64,000 bases of DNA from Pseudomonas capsici. GTDB taxonomy: Bacteria > Pseudomonadota > Gammaproteobacteria > Pseudomonadales > Pseudomonadaceae. The notes under the pieces are model-generated. The model did no database searches and had not been told where the DNA came from. It saw only the letters and a program-made list of their open reading frames with translations. Every line of letters starts with the position of its first letter. Positions within the stretch are counted from its first letter, which is position 1. Where the stretch lies: NCBI RefSeq assembly GCF_017165765.1, contig NZ_JAFGZD010000009.1, positions 124,001 through 188,000 of the forward strand. Reading direction: 5' to 3'. Below, one piece after another: positions 17,547 to 26,900 of the stretch. A program made the translations under genes and the position numbers.

Positions 17547-18563
17547 ATGAACCACAGCATTGCGCGTCATCAGGATTCAGACCTTTTCGGCCTGCTTTAT
17601 GGATTTCGCTTCTGTCCGGGCGAGCGGGGTCGGGAAATCGACTCTGCCGCCGTCATGGATTACCTGCAAAGCCCCCCGGACAACGACGATTTCATCTGGC
17701 TGCACCTGAACCTGTCCCACGCGGCCTGCGAGCGCTGGATGAAGACCCATCTGGAACTGCCGGAAGAGTTTTTCGAGGCGCTGAACGAAGGCTCGCGCTC
17801 GACCCGGATCGAGCATATCGACTCGGCCCTGCTGGCCGTGGTCAACGATGTGGTGTTCGACTTCAACATGCTGTCGACCGATATCTCGACCCTGTGGGTC
17901 TGCACACGCAGCCATATGCTGATCACCGCACGCCTGCAACCCTTGCGCTCGGTCGACAAACTGCGTTCCGCGGTCAAGCGTGGCGAACAGTTCCACTCGC
18001 CGCTGGAGTTGCTGGCTCACTTGCTGAGCGATCAGGGCGAAGTACTGACCCAGTTTCTGCGCAAGACCAGCATCAGCGTCGACAGGATCGAAGACCAGTT
18101 GCTGTCCCAGCGCCTGAGCAACAACCGCTCGGAACTCGGGGCCATGCGCCGGGTGCTGGTACGCCTGCAACGACTGCTGGCGCTGGAGCCCGGTTCGCTG
18201 ATGCGCCTGCTGCACCGCCCGCCGCACTGGCTGCGCGAAGAAGACATGCAGGCCCTGCGTCAATCCACGGAGGAGTCGGCCCTGGTCATCAGCGACCTGA
18301 CAGCCCTGGGCGAGCGCATCAAGCTGTTGCAGGAAGAAATCGCTGCCAACCTCAACGAACAAAGCAGTCGTACCCTCTTCACCCTGACCGTGGTCACGGT
18401 GCTGGCCCTGCCCATCAACATCGTCGCCGGTTTCTTCGGCATGAATGTCGGCGGCATCCCGCTGGCCACCGACCCGGAAGGCTTCTGGATACTGGTGGCG
18501 CTGGTCGCGACCTTTACCCTGATTGCCGGACGCTGGGCGTTTCGCAAGCGTGGGGATTACTGA
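17547..18563 (+). CDS. zntB: ZntB-type zinc transporter (CorA family)
   Basis: 338 aa. Long cytosolic N-domain, two C-terminal membrane helices and the family GMN motif in GFFGMNVGGIPL (about residues 294-305), followed by FWILVALVATFTLIAGRW and a positively charged end. N-terminal features YGFRFCPGERGREID and FIWLHLNLSHAACERW are typical of ZntB rather than CorA. Moves Zn2+ across the inner membrane. Convergent with the efflux gene, overlapping by 7 nt. Confidence 0.9.
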   Translation: MNHSIARHQDSDLFGLLYGFRFCPGERGREIDSAAVMDYLQSPPDNDDFIWLHLNLSHAACERWMKTHLELPEEFFEALNEGSRSTRIEHIDSALLAVVNDVVFDFNMLSTDISTLWVCTRSHMLITARLQPLRSVDKLRSAVKRGEQFHSPLELLAHLLSDQGEVLTQFLRKTSISVDRIEDQLLSQRLSNNRSELGAMRRVLVRLQRLLALEPGSLMRLLHRPPHWLREEDMQALRQSTEESALVISDLTALGERIKLLQEEIAANLNEQSSRTLFTLTVVTVLALPINIVAGFFGMNVGGIPLATDPEGFWILVALVATFTLIAGRWAFRKRGDY

Positions 18564-19741
18564 GGGTCCGCTGGCACCTCGCCTTCGGATTGAGTATCGA
18601 TACTGACCACCACCGACATTCCCGGCCTCAGGCGTTCGGCCTCTGGCTGATCGGGGTCGACGATGATGCGTACCGGTATGCGCTGGGAGATCTTCACAAA
18701 GTTGCCTGTGGCGTTATCGGCAGGCAGCAGGCTGAATTCCGAACCGGCGGCAGGCGATATACGCTGAACACGTCCTGTAAGCCGGACGTTGTTCAGAGCA
18801 TCGACGGTAAAGCTCACCGACTGGCCGAGGCGCACATTGGCCATCTGGGTTTCCTTCATGTTGGCGATGATCCACAACCGGTTGGGGACCAGCGCCATCA
18901 ATTGGGCACCCGAGTTCACATAAGCCCCCAGACGCACGCCGATCTGCCCCAATTGCCCGTCGCGAGGCGCCAGGATGCGGGTATTGTCCAGGTCGATGCG
19001 TGCCAGTTCGATGGCAGCCTGCGCATTTTCCACCGAGGCCTGCAGCGAATCGCGATTGATGATCACGGTCTGCAGGTCTTCCCGGGCGATCTGCAATGCG
19101 GCCCTGGCTTCAGCCACTGCCGCAATGGCCTGGGCATCGGCGGCGCGGGTCACGTCCAGTTCGCTGCGCGATACCGAGCCGTCCGTCACCAGTGCCTGAT
19201 TGCGGCGCAGGTCTGCTGCGCTCTTGTTGCTCTGGGCGATGCTGCTCTGCAACGCGGCCTGGCGCTGGCCGATGGTCGCCTCGGCACTGCGCCGTTGTTG
19301 CAGGTTATTGGCCAGCGAGGCTTTCTGCACCGCCAGTTGCGCCACGGCCCGTTCCAGATTTTGCCGGTAGATGCGGTCATCCAGGCGCACCAGCAAGTCA
19401 CCGGCCTTGACGAACTGGAAGTCCTGGACCGGCACTTCATGCACGTAGCCGCTCAATTGCGGACCAATGAGGGTTGTCTGGCCACGCACCTGGGCATTTT
19501 CGGTGCTCTGGATCGGGCTGGTGAACGGTGGCAGCTCCCAGGCGTACAGCACGATCAGGACACCCGCCAGGGCAATACCGGCAAAGATCGCCGACGAAAT
19601 GATGCGCTTGCGCCTCGAGCGCGGCTCGCTGGTGGGCGGCGTGGTCACCGGTGGCGGCGGTGGCGTATCGGGGGCCTGAATGGACTCATCGTTGTCTTCA
19701 GTGCGGGATGATGCTTTGTCAGGCTGGTTCGGTTCATTCAT
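18557..19741 (-). CDS. HlyD/EmrA-type membrane-fusion protein
   Basis: 394 aa. Pro-rich cytosolic N-tail, a single membrane anchor at 48-67, then a periplasmic adaptor with lipoyl-like half motifs (PQLSGYVHEVPVQDFQFVKAG and ILAPRDGQLGQIGVRLGAYV) around a coiled-coil hairpin. It links the inner-membrane DHA2 pump to an outer-membrane channel. ATG 19741 overlaps the stop of the upstream pump gene by ATGA, so they are coupled; the 26-residue upstream extension is rejected. No outer-membrane factor or regulator is adjacent. Confidence 0.92.
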   Translation of the reverse strand: MNEPNQPDKASSRTEDNDESIQAPDTPPPPPVTTPPTSEPRSRRKRIISSAIFAGIALAGVLIVLYAWELPPFTSPIQSTENAQVRGQTTLIGPQLSGYVHEVPVQDFQFVKAGDLLVRLDDRIYRQNLERAVAQLAVQKASLANNLQQRRSAEATIGQRQAALQSSIAQSNKSAADLRRNQALVTDGSVSRSELDVTRAADAQAIAAVAEARAALQIAREDLQTVIINRDSLQASVENAQAAIELARIDLDNTRILAPRDGQLGQIGVRLGAYVNSGAQLMALVPNRLWIIANMKETQMANVRLGQSVSFTVDALNNVRLTGRVQRISPAAGSEFSLLPADNATGNFVKISQRIPVRIIVDPDQPEAERLRPGMSVVVSIDTQSEGEVPADPQ

Positions 19742-21405
19742 GAAGAGGTGGCGCCACGGCTGGGGACGGAAGGTGGTGTGATTGGCGATGCAATAGGCTG
19801 GGTCGTCATCTTCAGCCACAGTACGCGGGCTGAAATCCAGATCATCGTCAGGACGGCGATCACAGCAATCAGCATGAAGACATCGTTATAGGCCAGGACA
19901 TTGGCTTCGCGTGTGGCCAGGGTCGACAGCGAGCGGATGCCCTGGGTCGTGCGCAGTGCGGGGTCGGCAATGGTCGAGGCGTAACCGGCAGCAGCGCTTT
20001 GCAGACGGGACTGCACCAGCGGATCGATCAGGGTCAGGTGTTCGACCAGATGGCTGGAATGAAACTTCTCGCGCATGACCTGGAACGTGCCCAGAACAGC
20101 AGCACCGATCAACCCGCCGATATTCTGGGTGATCCCGAACAGAACAGAAAAACTCACCATATTGCGCGGGTTGGCGATGACACCGCTGATGCCCAGTACC
20201 AGAGTCGGCCCCAGAAAAAACGTCCCGCCGAAGGCCAGCAGGAACTGGCTGAAGTACATGTTCGATTGCCGGGTCAGACTGGTGGAGCCACTGTCCATCC
20301 AGGCACCCACCGCCATCATGGCCAGGGAAATCAGCAGCGGCTTGATCAGGTGCGCCGGATCGATGGTCAAGGCGCTGACGACCAGACCGGCAATGCTGCC
20401 CAGCAGCATGACCAGATAAAGGGTATGCAACTGCTCGCTGCCCATGTTCAGGGTCTGCAGAAAACCCACAGCCCCGGTGGACTGCTCCGACAGCACGATG
20501 CGAAACAGGATCACTGCCAACCCCAGACGCAGGATTGCGCCACTGCCCAGCCAACGGGTAATCAGCAACGGGTTGCTGCGGTTGTGCTCGATGGCCAGCC
20601 CCGCACAGATCAAGACGATGGAAGCAGCCGATGCAATGCCTATCCAGGGCTCTTCCAGCCACCACTCGATACGCCCCAGCGACAGCACCGCGCACAACAG
20701 GGCGAAACCGCTGGCCAGCAGGCTGAAGGTCAGGAAATCGAGCTTTTCAAATGCCTTGAAGCGATCACCCGGCGGCAGCTTGAGCAGCAGCACGCAACCC
20801 AGCGAAAGCAGGGCCATGCCCAGTTCGAACAGGTACAGGCCTCGCCACTCGGCAATCTGCAACAGGTCTTCGGACACCAGACGCGCCAGCGGCGTCGCCA
20901 GTTGGGCGGTCCCCAGCCCGAGCACCAGCGCCTTGAGCCGCCATTTCTGGGGGAAAGCCTGGATCATGTAATACAGCCCCAGGGTGCTGAGCGCAGCGCC
21001 CACCATGCCATGGGCTGCACGCACCGCCACCGCCGACTCGATGTCATTGACGAACAGGTGGGCCAGGGTCACCAGCGAATAGAGCACCAGAAACAGTTCG
21101 GTAAAGGCACGCAGGCCGAATTGCTGGCGAAACTTCACCAGCAACAGGTTCATCGACACGTTGGTCATGACATAGGCCGCCGGCAACCAGGCGATGTCCG
21201 CCGAAGTTGCGCCCAGTGCGCCTTGCAGATAAGGCAGATTGGCCACCACCAGCGCATTGCCCAGGCCACCGGTCAGGGCAACGATCACGCCGACCAGCGC
21301 AAAGGCCCAGCGCTTGCGCGTGGGATGCAGAGGCGTGGACGGCGAGCCCGGCATGGTCGGCCGCTCGTGGGGCTGCCACTGGCGGGGAGCGTATTTGTCG
21401 TTCAT
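19738..21405 (-). CDS. DHA2-family MFS efflux pump (EmrB-like)
   Basis: 555 aa with about 14 hydrophobic segments. DHA2 marks are PYLQGALGATSADIAWLPAAY after the first helix (motif typical of the drug:H+ antiporter-2 family), a long final helix (VFMLIAVIAVLTMIWISARV) and an extended loop before it. Exports toxic hydrophobic compounds together with the membrane-fusion partner. AAAGGAATTC precedes the ATG at 21405. Substrate unknown. Confidence 0.92.
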   Translation of the reverse strand: MNDKYAPRQWQPHERPTMPGSPSTPLHPTRKRWAFALVGVIVALTGGLGNALVVANLPYLQGALGATSADIAWLPAAYVMTNVSMNLLLVKFRQQFGLRAFTELFLVLYSLVTLAHLFVNDIESAVAVRAAHGMVGAALSTLGLYYMIQAFPQKWRLKALVLGLGTAQLATPLARLVSEDLLQIAEWRGLYLFELGMALLSLGCVLLLKLPPGDRFKAFEKLDFLTFSLLASGFALLCAVLSLGRIEWWLEEPWIGIASAASIVLICAGLAIEHNRSNPLLITRWLGSGAILRLGLAVILFRIVLSEQSTGAVGFLQTLNMGSEQLHTLYLVMLLGSIAGLVVSALTIDPAHLIKPLLISLAMMAVGAWMDSGSTSLTRQSNMYFSQFLLAFGGTFFLGPTLVLGISGVIANPRNMVSFSVLFGITQNIGGLIGAAVLGTFQVMREKFHSSHLVEHLTLIDPLVQSRLQSAAAGYASTIADPALRTTQGIRSLSTLATREANVLAYNDVFMLIAVIAVLTMIWISARVLWLKMTTQPIASPITPPSVPSRGATSS

Positions 21406-21422
21406 GAATTCCTTTCTGGGGG

Positions 21423-21467
21423 TTCGCGAATGAATTCGCTCCTACACAGAGCAAATTTATTCGCGAA
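21423..21467. repeat. Short REP-like hairpin
   Basis: Left arm TTCGCGAATGAATTCGCTC (21423-21441) against right arm at 21449-21467, 2 mismatches of 19, loop of 7. A common Pseudomonas extragenic palindrome; here only 18 nt upstream of the pump start, within its likely leader. Confidence 0.65.
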
Positions 21468-21605
21468 AGGTCCGGACAAACGCTGGAAAATCGCCACTTC
21501 AGTCTATGCTTAAGCGCAATTTTGCTTTGCTCATTGGCGCTGTTAGGATCTGCTTCACGCTAAAAATAATAAGTAGAAGAAGAGCAAACGAACAAGGAGT
21601 TCAGA

Positions 21606-22700
21606 ATGAGTTCACAGGTGTCACCCGCTCTCTCGGTTCGCAAGCCCAGTCAGAAGCCGATTCTGGTGGAGGTCCGCAATCATATCGGCCATCTCACCCT
21701 CAATCGCCCCGCCAGCCTGAACGCCATCGATCTGGACATGATCCGCACCCTGCAGCGCCAGCTCGATGTCTGGGCCGAAGATCCCCAGATATATGCCGTG
21801 GTATTGCGCGGTGCAGGCGACAGGGCGTTCTGTGCCGGCGGTGACATCCGCTCCCTGTATGAAACCTACAAGAGTGGTCAGAGCCAGCACCAGACATTCT
21901 TCGTCGAGGAATATGCCCTGGATCTGACGATCCACGCTTACCGCAAACCGGTGCTGGCCCTGATGGATGGCCTGGTGCTGGGCGGCGGCATGGGACTGGT
22001 GCAGGGTGCCGATCTGCGGGTGGTGACCGAGCGTAGCCGGCTGGGCATGCCGGAAGTGGCCATCGGCTATTTCCCGGATGTAGGCGGCAGTTATTTCCTG
22101 TCTCGCATACCCGGCGAGCTGGGGACCTACCTGGGAATCAGCGGCGTGCAGATCGAGGCAGCCGATGCCCTGTACTGCGGCCTTGCCGACTGGTCCATGA
22201 ACAGCAGCATGCTGCCTCGACTGGACCACATGCTCGATCACCTGAAATGGAAATCCACTCCCCTCAAGGATCTGCAGGGAGCCATGGCCAAGCTGGGCAC
22301 CCAGCGCCTGCCCTCTCCCCCGCTGGAAGCCCTGCGACCGGCCATCGACCACTTCTTCGGTTTGCCGGACCTGCCCGGCATCATCGAACAGTTGCAGCAG
22401 GTGACCATCGCCGACACTCATCAATGGGCCTTGAACACCGCCGACCTGATGCACAGCCACTCGCCCCTGGCCATGGCTGTGACGCTGGAAATGATCCGAC
22501 GCGGTCGGCATCTGTCCCTGCAAGCCTGCTTTGCCATGGAACTGCACCTGGATCGTCTGTGGTTCGAGCATGGCGATCTGATCGAAGGCGTACGTGCCCT
22601 GATCATCGACAAGGACCGCAAGCCGCAGTGGAACCCTCCCAGCGTGCAGGCGCTGGACGCCGGGCATGTGCAGCGTTTCTTCAGCAGTCTGGAGGTGTAG
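21606..22700 (+). CDS. 3-hydroxyisobutyryl-CoA hydrolase (enoyl-CoA hydratase/isomerase family)
   Basis: 364 aa, longer than ordinary hydratases (about 260), as expected for HIBCH. CoA/oxyanion motifs: RGAGDRAFCAGGDIRSLYE and MDGLVLGGGMGLVQGADLRV; acid motif MPEVAIGYFPDVGGSYFLSR. Releases CoA from 3-hydroxyisobutyryl-CoA in valine breakdown. AAGGAG lies 8 bases before ATG 21606. Followed after 3 nt by an acyl-CoA dehydrogenase, forming a valine operon. Confidence 0.9.
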   Translation: MSSQVSPALSVRKPSQKPILVEVRNHIGHLTLNRPASLNAIDLDMIRTLQRQLDVWAEDPQIYAVVLRGAGDRAFCAGGDIRSLYETYKSGQSQHQTFFVEEYALDLTIHAYRKPVLALMDGLVLGGGMGLVQGADLRVVTERSRLGMPEVAIGYFPDVGGSYFLSRIPGELGTYLGISGVQIEAADALYCGLADWSMNSSMLPRLDHMLDHLKWKSTPLKDLQGAMAKLGTQRLPSPPLEALRPAIDHFFGLPDLPGIIEQLQQVTIADTHQWALNTADLMHSHSPLAMAVTLEMIRRGRHLSLQACFAMELHLDRLWFEHGDLIEGVRALIIDKDRKPQWNPPSVQALDAGHVQRFFSSLEV

Positions 22701-22703
22701 GTC

Positions 22704-23855
22704 ATGCACGACATCGAACTGAGCGAAGAGCAGGTGATGATCCGCGACATGGCGCGGGATTTCGCCCGCAATGAAATCGCCCCTCATGCGCAGACCTGGG
22801 AAAAGGCTGGCTGGATAGACGATGCCCTGGTCGAAAAGCTCGGGGATCTGGGTTTGCTGGGCATGATCGTCCCCGAACAATGGGGCGGTACCTATCTCGA
22901 TTACGTGGCCTATGCCCTGGCGGTCGAAGAGATCTCGGCGGCCGATGCCGCCACCGGCACGCTGATGAGCGTGCACAGTTCGGTGGGCTGCGGGCCGATC
23001 CTCAATTATGGCAATGAAGAACAGAAACAGACCTGGCTGGCGAAACTGGCCAGCGGCAAGGCCATCGGCTGTTTCTGCCTGACCGAACCCCATGCCGGTT
23101 CCGAAGCCCATAACCTGCGCACCCGGGCCGAGCTGCAGGGCGATCACTGGGTCATCAACGGCGCCAAGCAGTTCGTCAGCAATGGCAAGCGCGCCCATCT
23201 GGCGATCGTGTTTGCCGTCACAGATCCCGACCTCGGCAAGAAAGGCCTGTCGGCCTTTCTGGTGCCGACCGACAACGCGGGTTTTGTGGTTGATCACAGT
23301 GAGCACAAGATGGGGATTCGAGCCTCAGACACCTGCGCCGTGACCCTCGATAACTGCCGGATTCCAGCAGCCAACCTGTTGGGTGAACGAGGCAAGGGTC
23401 TGGCCATTGCCCTCTCCAACCTCGAAGGCGGACGCATCGGCATTGCAGCGCAGGCACTGGGTATCGCCCGCGCAGCGTTCGAGGCCGCGCTGGGCTATGC
23501 CCGCGAGCGTGTACAGTTCGATAAGCCGATCATCGAGCACCAGAGTGTGTCCAACATGCTCGCCGACATGCACACCCGCATCAATGCCGCACGGCTGCTG
23601 GTCCTGCATGCCGCCCGCCTGCGTAGCGCAGGCCTTGCATGCCTGTCCGAAGCCTCGCAGGCAAAACTGTTCGCCTCGGAGATGGCCGAGTGGGTCTGCT
23701 CCAGAGCGATACAGGTTCATGGCGGATACGGTTATCTGGAAGACTACCCCGTCGAACGCTATTACCGTGATGCCCGCATCACTCAGATCTACGAAGGCTC
23801 AAGCGAAATTCAACGCCTGCTGATTGCACGAGAGCTGCGCCACTATCTGACCTAG
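22704..23855 (+). CDS. Acyl-CoA dehydrogenase, probably isobutyryl-CoA dehydrogenase
   Basis: 383 aa flavoprotein. Family motifs: [19 protein letters not shown] (FAD contact), the C-terminal [20 protein letters not shown] and IYEGSSEIQ with the catalytic Glu. It has the short-branched-chain profile, and pairing with the hydrolase argues for isobutyryl-CoA. Electrons go to ETF. Alternative: another short-chain acyl-CoA dehydrogenase. Confidence 0.88.
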   Translation: MHDIELSEEQVMIRDMARDFARNEIAPHAQTWEKAGWIDDALVEKLGDLGLLGMIVPEQWGGTYLDYVAYALAVEEISAADAATGTLMSVHSSVGCGPILNYGNEEQKQTWLAKLASGKAIGCFCLTEPHAGSEAHNLRTRAELQGDHWVINGAKQFVSNGKRAHLAIVFAVTDPDLGKKGLSAFLVPTDNAGFVVDHSEHKMGIRASDTCAVTLDNCRIPAANLLGERGKGLAIALSNLEGGRIGIAAQALGIARAAFEAALGYARERVQFDKPIIEHQSVSNMLADMHTRINAARLLVLHAARLRSAGLACLSEASQAKLFASEMAEWVCSRAIQVHGGYGYLEDYPVERYYRDARITQIYEGSSEIQRLLIARELRHYLT

Positions 23856-23875
23856 GCACAGTGCCAGGGGCATCC

Positions 23876-23898
23876 GGGGGCGAGTCCTGCACGCCCCC
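23876..23898. terminator. Bidirectional hairpin between convergent genes
   Basis: Stem GGGGGCG (23876-23882) pairs with CGCCCCC (23892-23898) around a 9-nt loop, between the acyl-CoA dehydrogenase stop and the toxin stop. No strong U-run, so efficiency is uncertain. Confidence 0.5.
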
Positions 23899-23912
23899 GC
23901 AAGCCCCCCTTG

Positions 23913-26900
23913 TCAGGTAAAGCGCTGACGCCCGATCAGGGATACCAGCAAGGCAACGGAATCGGCGTTGTTCAGTATGATATCGACGCGCTTCTGAGCA
24001 TCGCGATAGAACACATCCCTGGCCTCCTCCAGAGTTTTCTTGCCTGCTATACGCAGGACGGCGCTTTTTGCCTCACCTCGCTTGAGGTCCTGCCAATCAG
24101 TGTCCTCTGCCTGCCTGAACAACTGATTGCGCTCGGTCTGGTAGGAAAGGGATTTCTGTTGCTGGATGATCTGTTCGTTCTTGACGCGCAACCGATAGCC
24201 CGGCGTATCCTCGAGCAGGTCGATGAAAGGCGCGTAGGAATCCACATAGGCAATGTCCTCGGTCCCGGCCACCATATGGGACAGTTCATGAATCAGAATC
24301 GTCGCCCGGTAATGATCGCCATAATTGAAACTCCCGGCCCTGATAACCGAGACCTTGAACCGGTAGCTAGGCACGCGGAAAAACTGCTCGGTGAGGAAGA
24401 TCCTTTTCAAGGGGTCTTTGACAAAGACAAACGCCGTGGAGGCTTCATGCCCTCTCTTGTTGAACCCAACGATATAGCGCTGAGAGTCGACGGGTGACAA
24501 TGACGGGGAAATAAGCTCTTCATAAACCTTGGTCACGACGTTCTTGATCGATGCATAAACCCGGGCATCCGGACGCCTGATATCAAAAAAACCGGCAACG
24601 ATCCGCTCGACACGAGGATCGATGGCCCCCGGTTCCGATTGCAGCTTGAGGTTATCGAGGCAGTTTTCCAGGTAGCGGCGCGCCTGTGCATGTCCCTGTT
24701 CAATGCATTGCGCCCTGTCTCGATAGACCTGGCGGATCTCGTACATGCCGCGGGCATCGATGACCATCTGATCATTCGCTTCCTGCTCGACCTGAGAGCT
24801 TTTAGCCCGGGAGACCATACCTCCGCCGCCCTTGAGCCCGCCCTGCAACTGGAATTTCCAGCGCTGGTTCGTATCCAGCCTGATGGCTGGCCCTCTTTCG
24901 TCCTTGCTGACGACAAACCAGCCCTCAATGTCGAACCTCACCTGATAGAGCCTGCCCTCGACGGCTGCGTACTGGTTACCCGTCCTGGCATCTCTGGAAA
25001 CGTTGAACACTTCATCCTGGTGCAATTCGTTCAATGCGACATCATGCACCTCGAAGGTACTCAACCGGCTCCGTATCTGCTCGGTAAGCGCATTATTGTT
25101 CCAGGAAAACTCGGGGAAGGAAGAAGGCTCCTCAGGCAGGATATTCTCCTCCTCGATCAGGTCGGGCAGCAGCCCCTTGTGCGGTTCCTGACGGACAGAA
25201 ATCAATACACCGAGCCCCGTTACGAAATCCGACATTGCCTGCCCCCATCGGTGCTCGCCAAGAGAGATGACCGAGGAATGAAGCATAGTGCTACTCTGCC
25301 ATACGCCCACCAGTGCGCCGAGACGACCGGGCATCAATGTCAATACCTGTTCGGCCACCAGACCGAACAGGTACTTCGAGGATGCGCTCTGGAACTCGCT
25401 ATTGGTCACGCTTTGATGGCGCACCTCGAACTTGAAACCTTCCAGCAACTCGGGGCACAGGTACTCCAGCGCATTCCCCTTGACCGGCTCCAGACTGAAA
25501 GTTACGGGCAAAGGGCGCTCGAAGGGCAGACTCATCGAGTCCTCGACACTGAATGGCAGATGAGGCTCTTGAAAACCGCCATGGTCATAGATGTGACGCA
25601 GCAAGGGATCCATGCGATCGAGGACATACGTCTGGAAGCTTTCCGAACTGCATAGATCGGTCACCAGGGCCTTCTGGTCGGCATACTCCTTGAAGGTCCA
25701 GTCGTCGCAATACGGCGCATAGAGAATCCAGGGACCGGCCTGTGGTGGCTGAGGCGCAATCACATAGAGGCCTGAAACCCTGGTGGGATTCCAGCCGACA
25801 GGGGCAGGCAGAATCAATAAAGGACTCAGCACCACATTGCAGTCGCCAACCGGCAGACGGGCCACGCCATCGGGCATCTCGAATATCGCTTTGATAAAGG
25901 CATAGGCCTGGGCAGACAGCTTTTGCTTGAGCTTGAGGATAAATGCCTTCAGAACCTCCATGATCGGCACTTGCTCATTGAAGATTGTCTGCCGCAAGCC
26001 ATAGGAGGAGCTCTGTTTGCTGAGCAGAGAATCCACCACCCGCCGGTAACTGGTGGCGACATCCAGTGAGTGCACCAGCTCTCGAAGATAGGCAACCGTA
26101 AACAGCTCGGTCAAAGGGCTACCGTCTTCGTTGGCGATGGAAAAGGTGCCATCCTGTATGGATGAGAATCGATTGAGGGCAAAATCGATGAGCGACTCGC
26201 TCATCTTTCGGGTGGCAACAGGCAGGCTTGATGGGGTCTGCCCCGGCATCGCGGGCGTAGGTGTATGTTGCGTCACTGTTACAACCAGTTTGTCGGGGTC
26301 CAGTTCGGACTCCGGGAAGTCAAGCGTAAACCTGGCGTTCAGTTTGTCTCGTACATAGCTACGAACATCGGGAACACCGAAGAGAAAATCCCTGGACTTG
26401 CCACAGGTGACATAGAAACGCTGTACCTGATTGACAAGGGTAACCAGGTCCTCGAGCGAAGCCTGGGTCACCCACAGAGGCGCGATCGCCTTGTAGATCA
26501 TGACCTGAAGTGCCGCCCCCAGATCATTCACGGCCTGACGGCTTCCATCGTCGCGCTCGGTAATGGCAAGCACACTGCCAAACAGATCAGGCTTCAGGTC
26601 CCAGGTTATCGCCCGCTCGTAAATGAAGGAGACCGTCTCTCGCTGTCGCTGGTTTTCAGCTTTCTGCAGCGCATTGATCAAATGCCCGTCGACCACCTGG
26701 AGCATGACGCTGATACCTGATGTATCGAACAGCTCAATGTGATCGAGCAATATTTGTCTGTCTCTCCCGGACAAAAGCTCAAGCACATTCTCGATCCGGT
26801 CCATGCGTTTCAGACAAGCCAGCAGGTTATCCTTCAACTCCCGGAGCGACTTGAAATTCGTCAGGCCGTTCAACATCGTCCATAACACATAACGATCCGG

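Noticed and set aside
17483..19711. 742-codon plus-strand open frame across zntB and the antisense of the membrane-fusion gene
   Set aside because: It is out of frame with zntB and antisense to the EmrA-like gene, has low-complexity His/Arg/Gln-rich composition and no family motifs.
20000..21500. 504-codon frame antisense to the EmrB-like pump
   Set aside because: Gln/His-rich shadow of a membrane protein gene, no homologous features.
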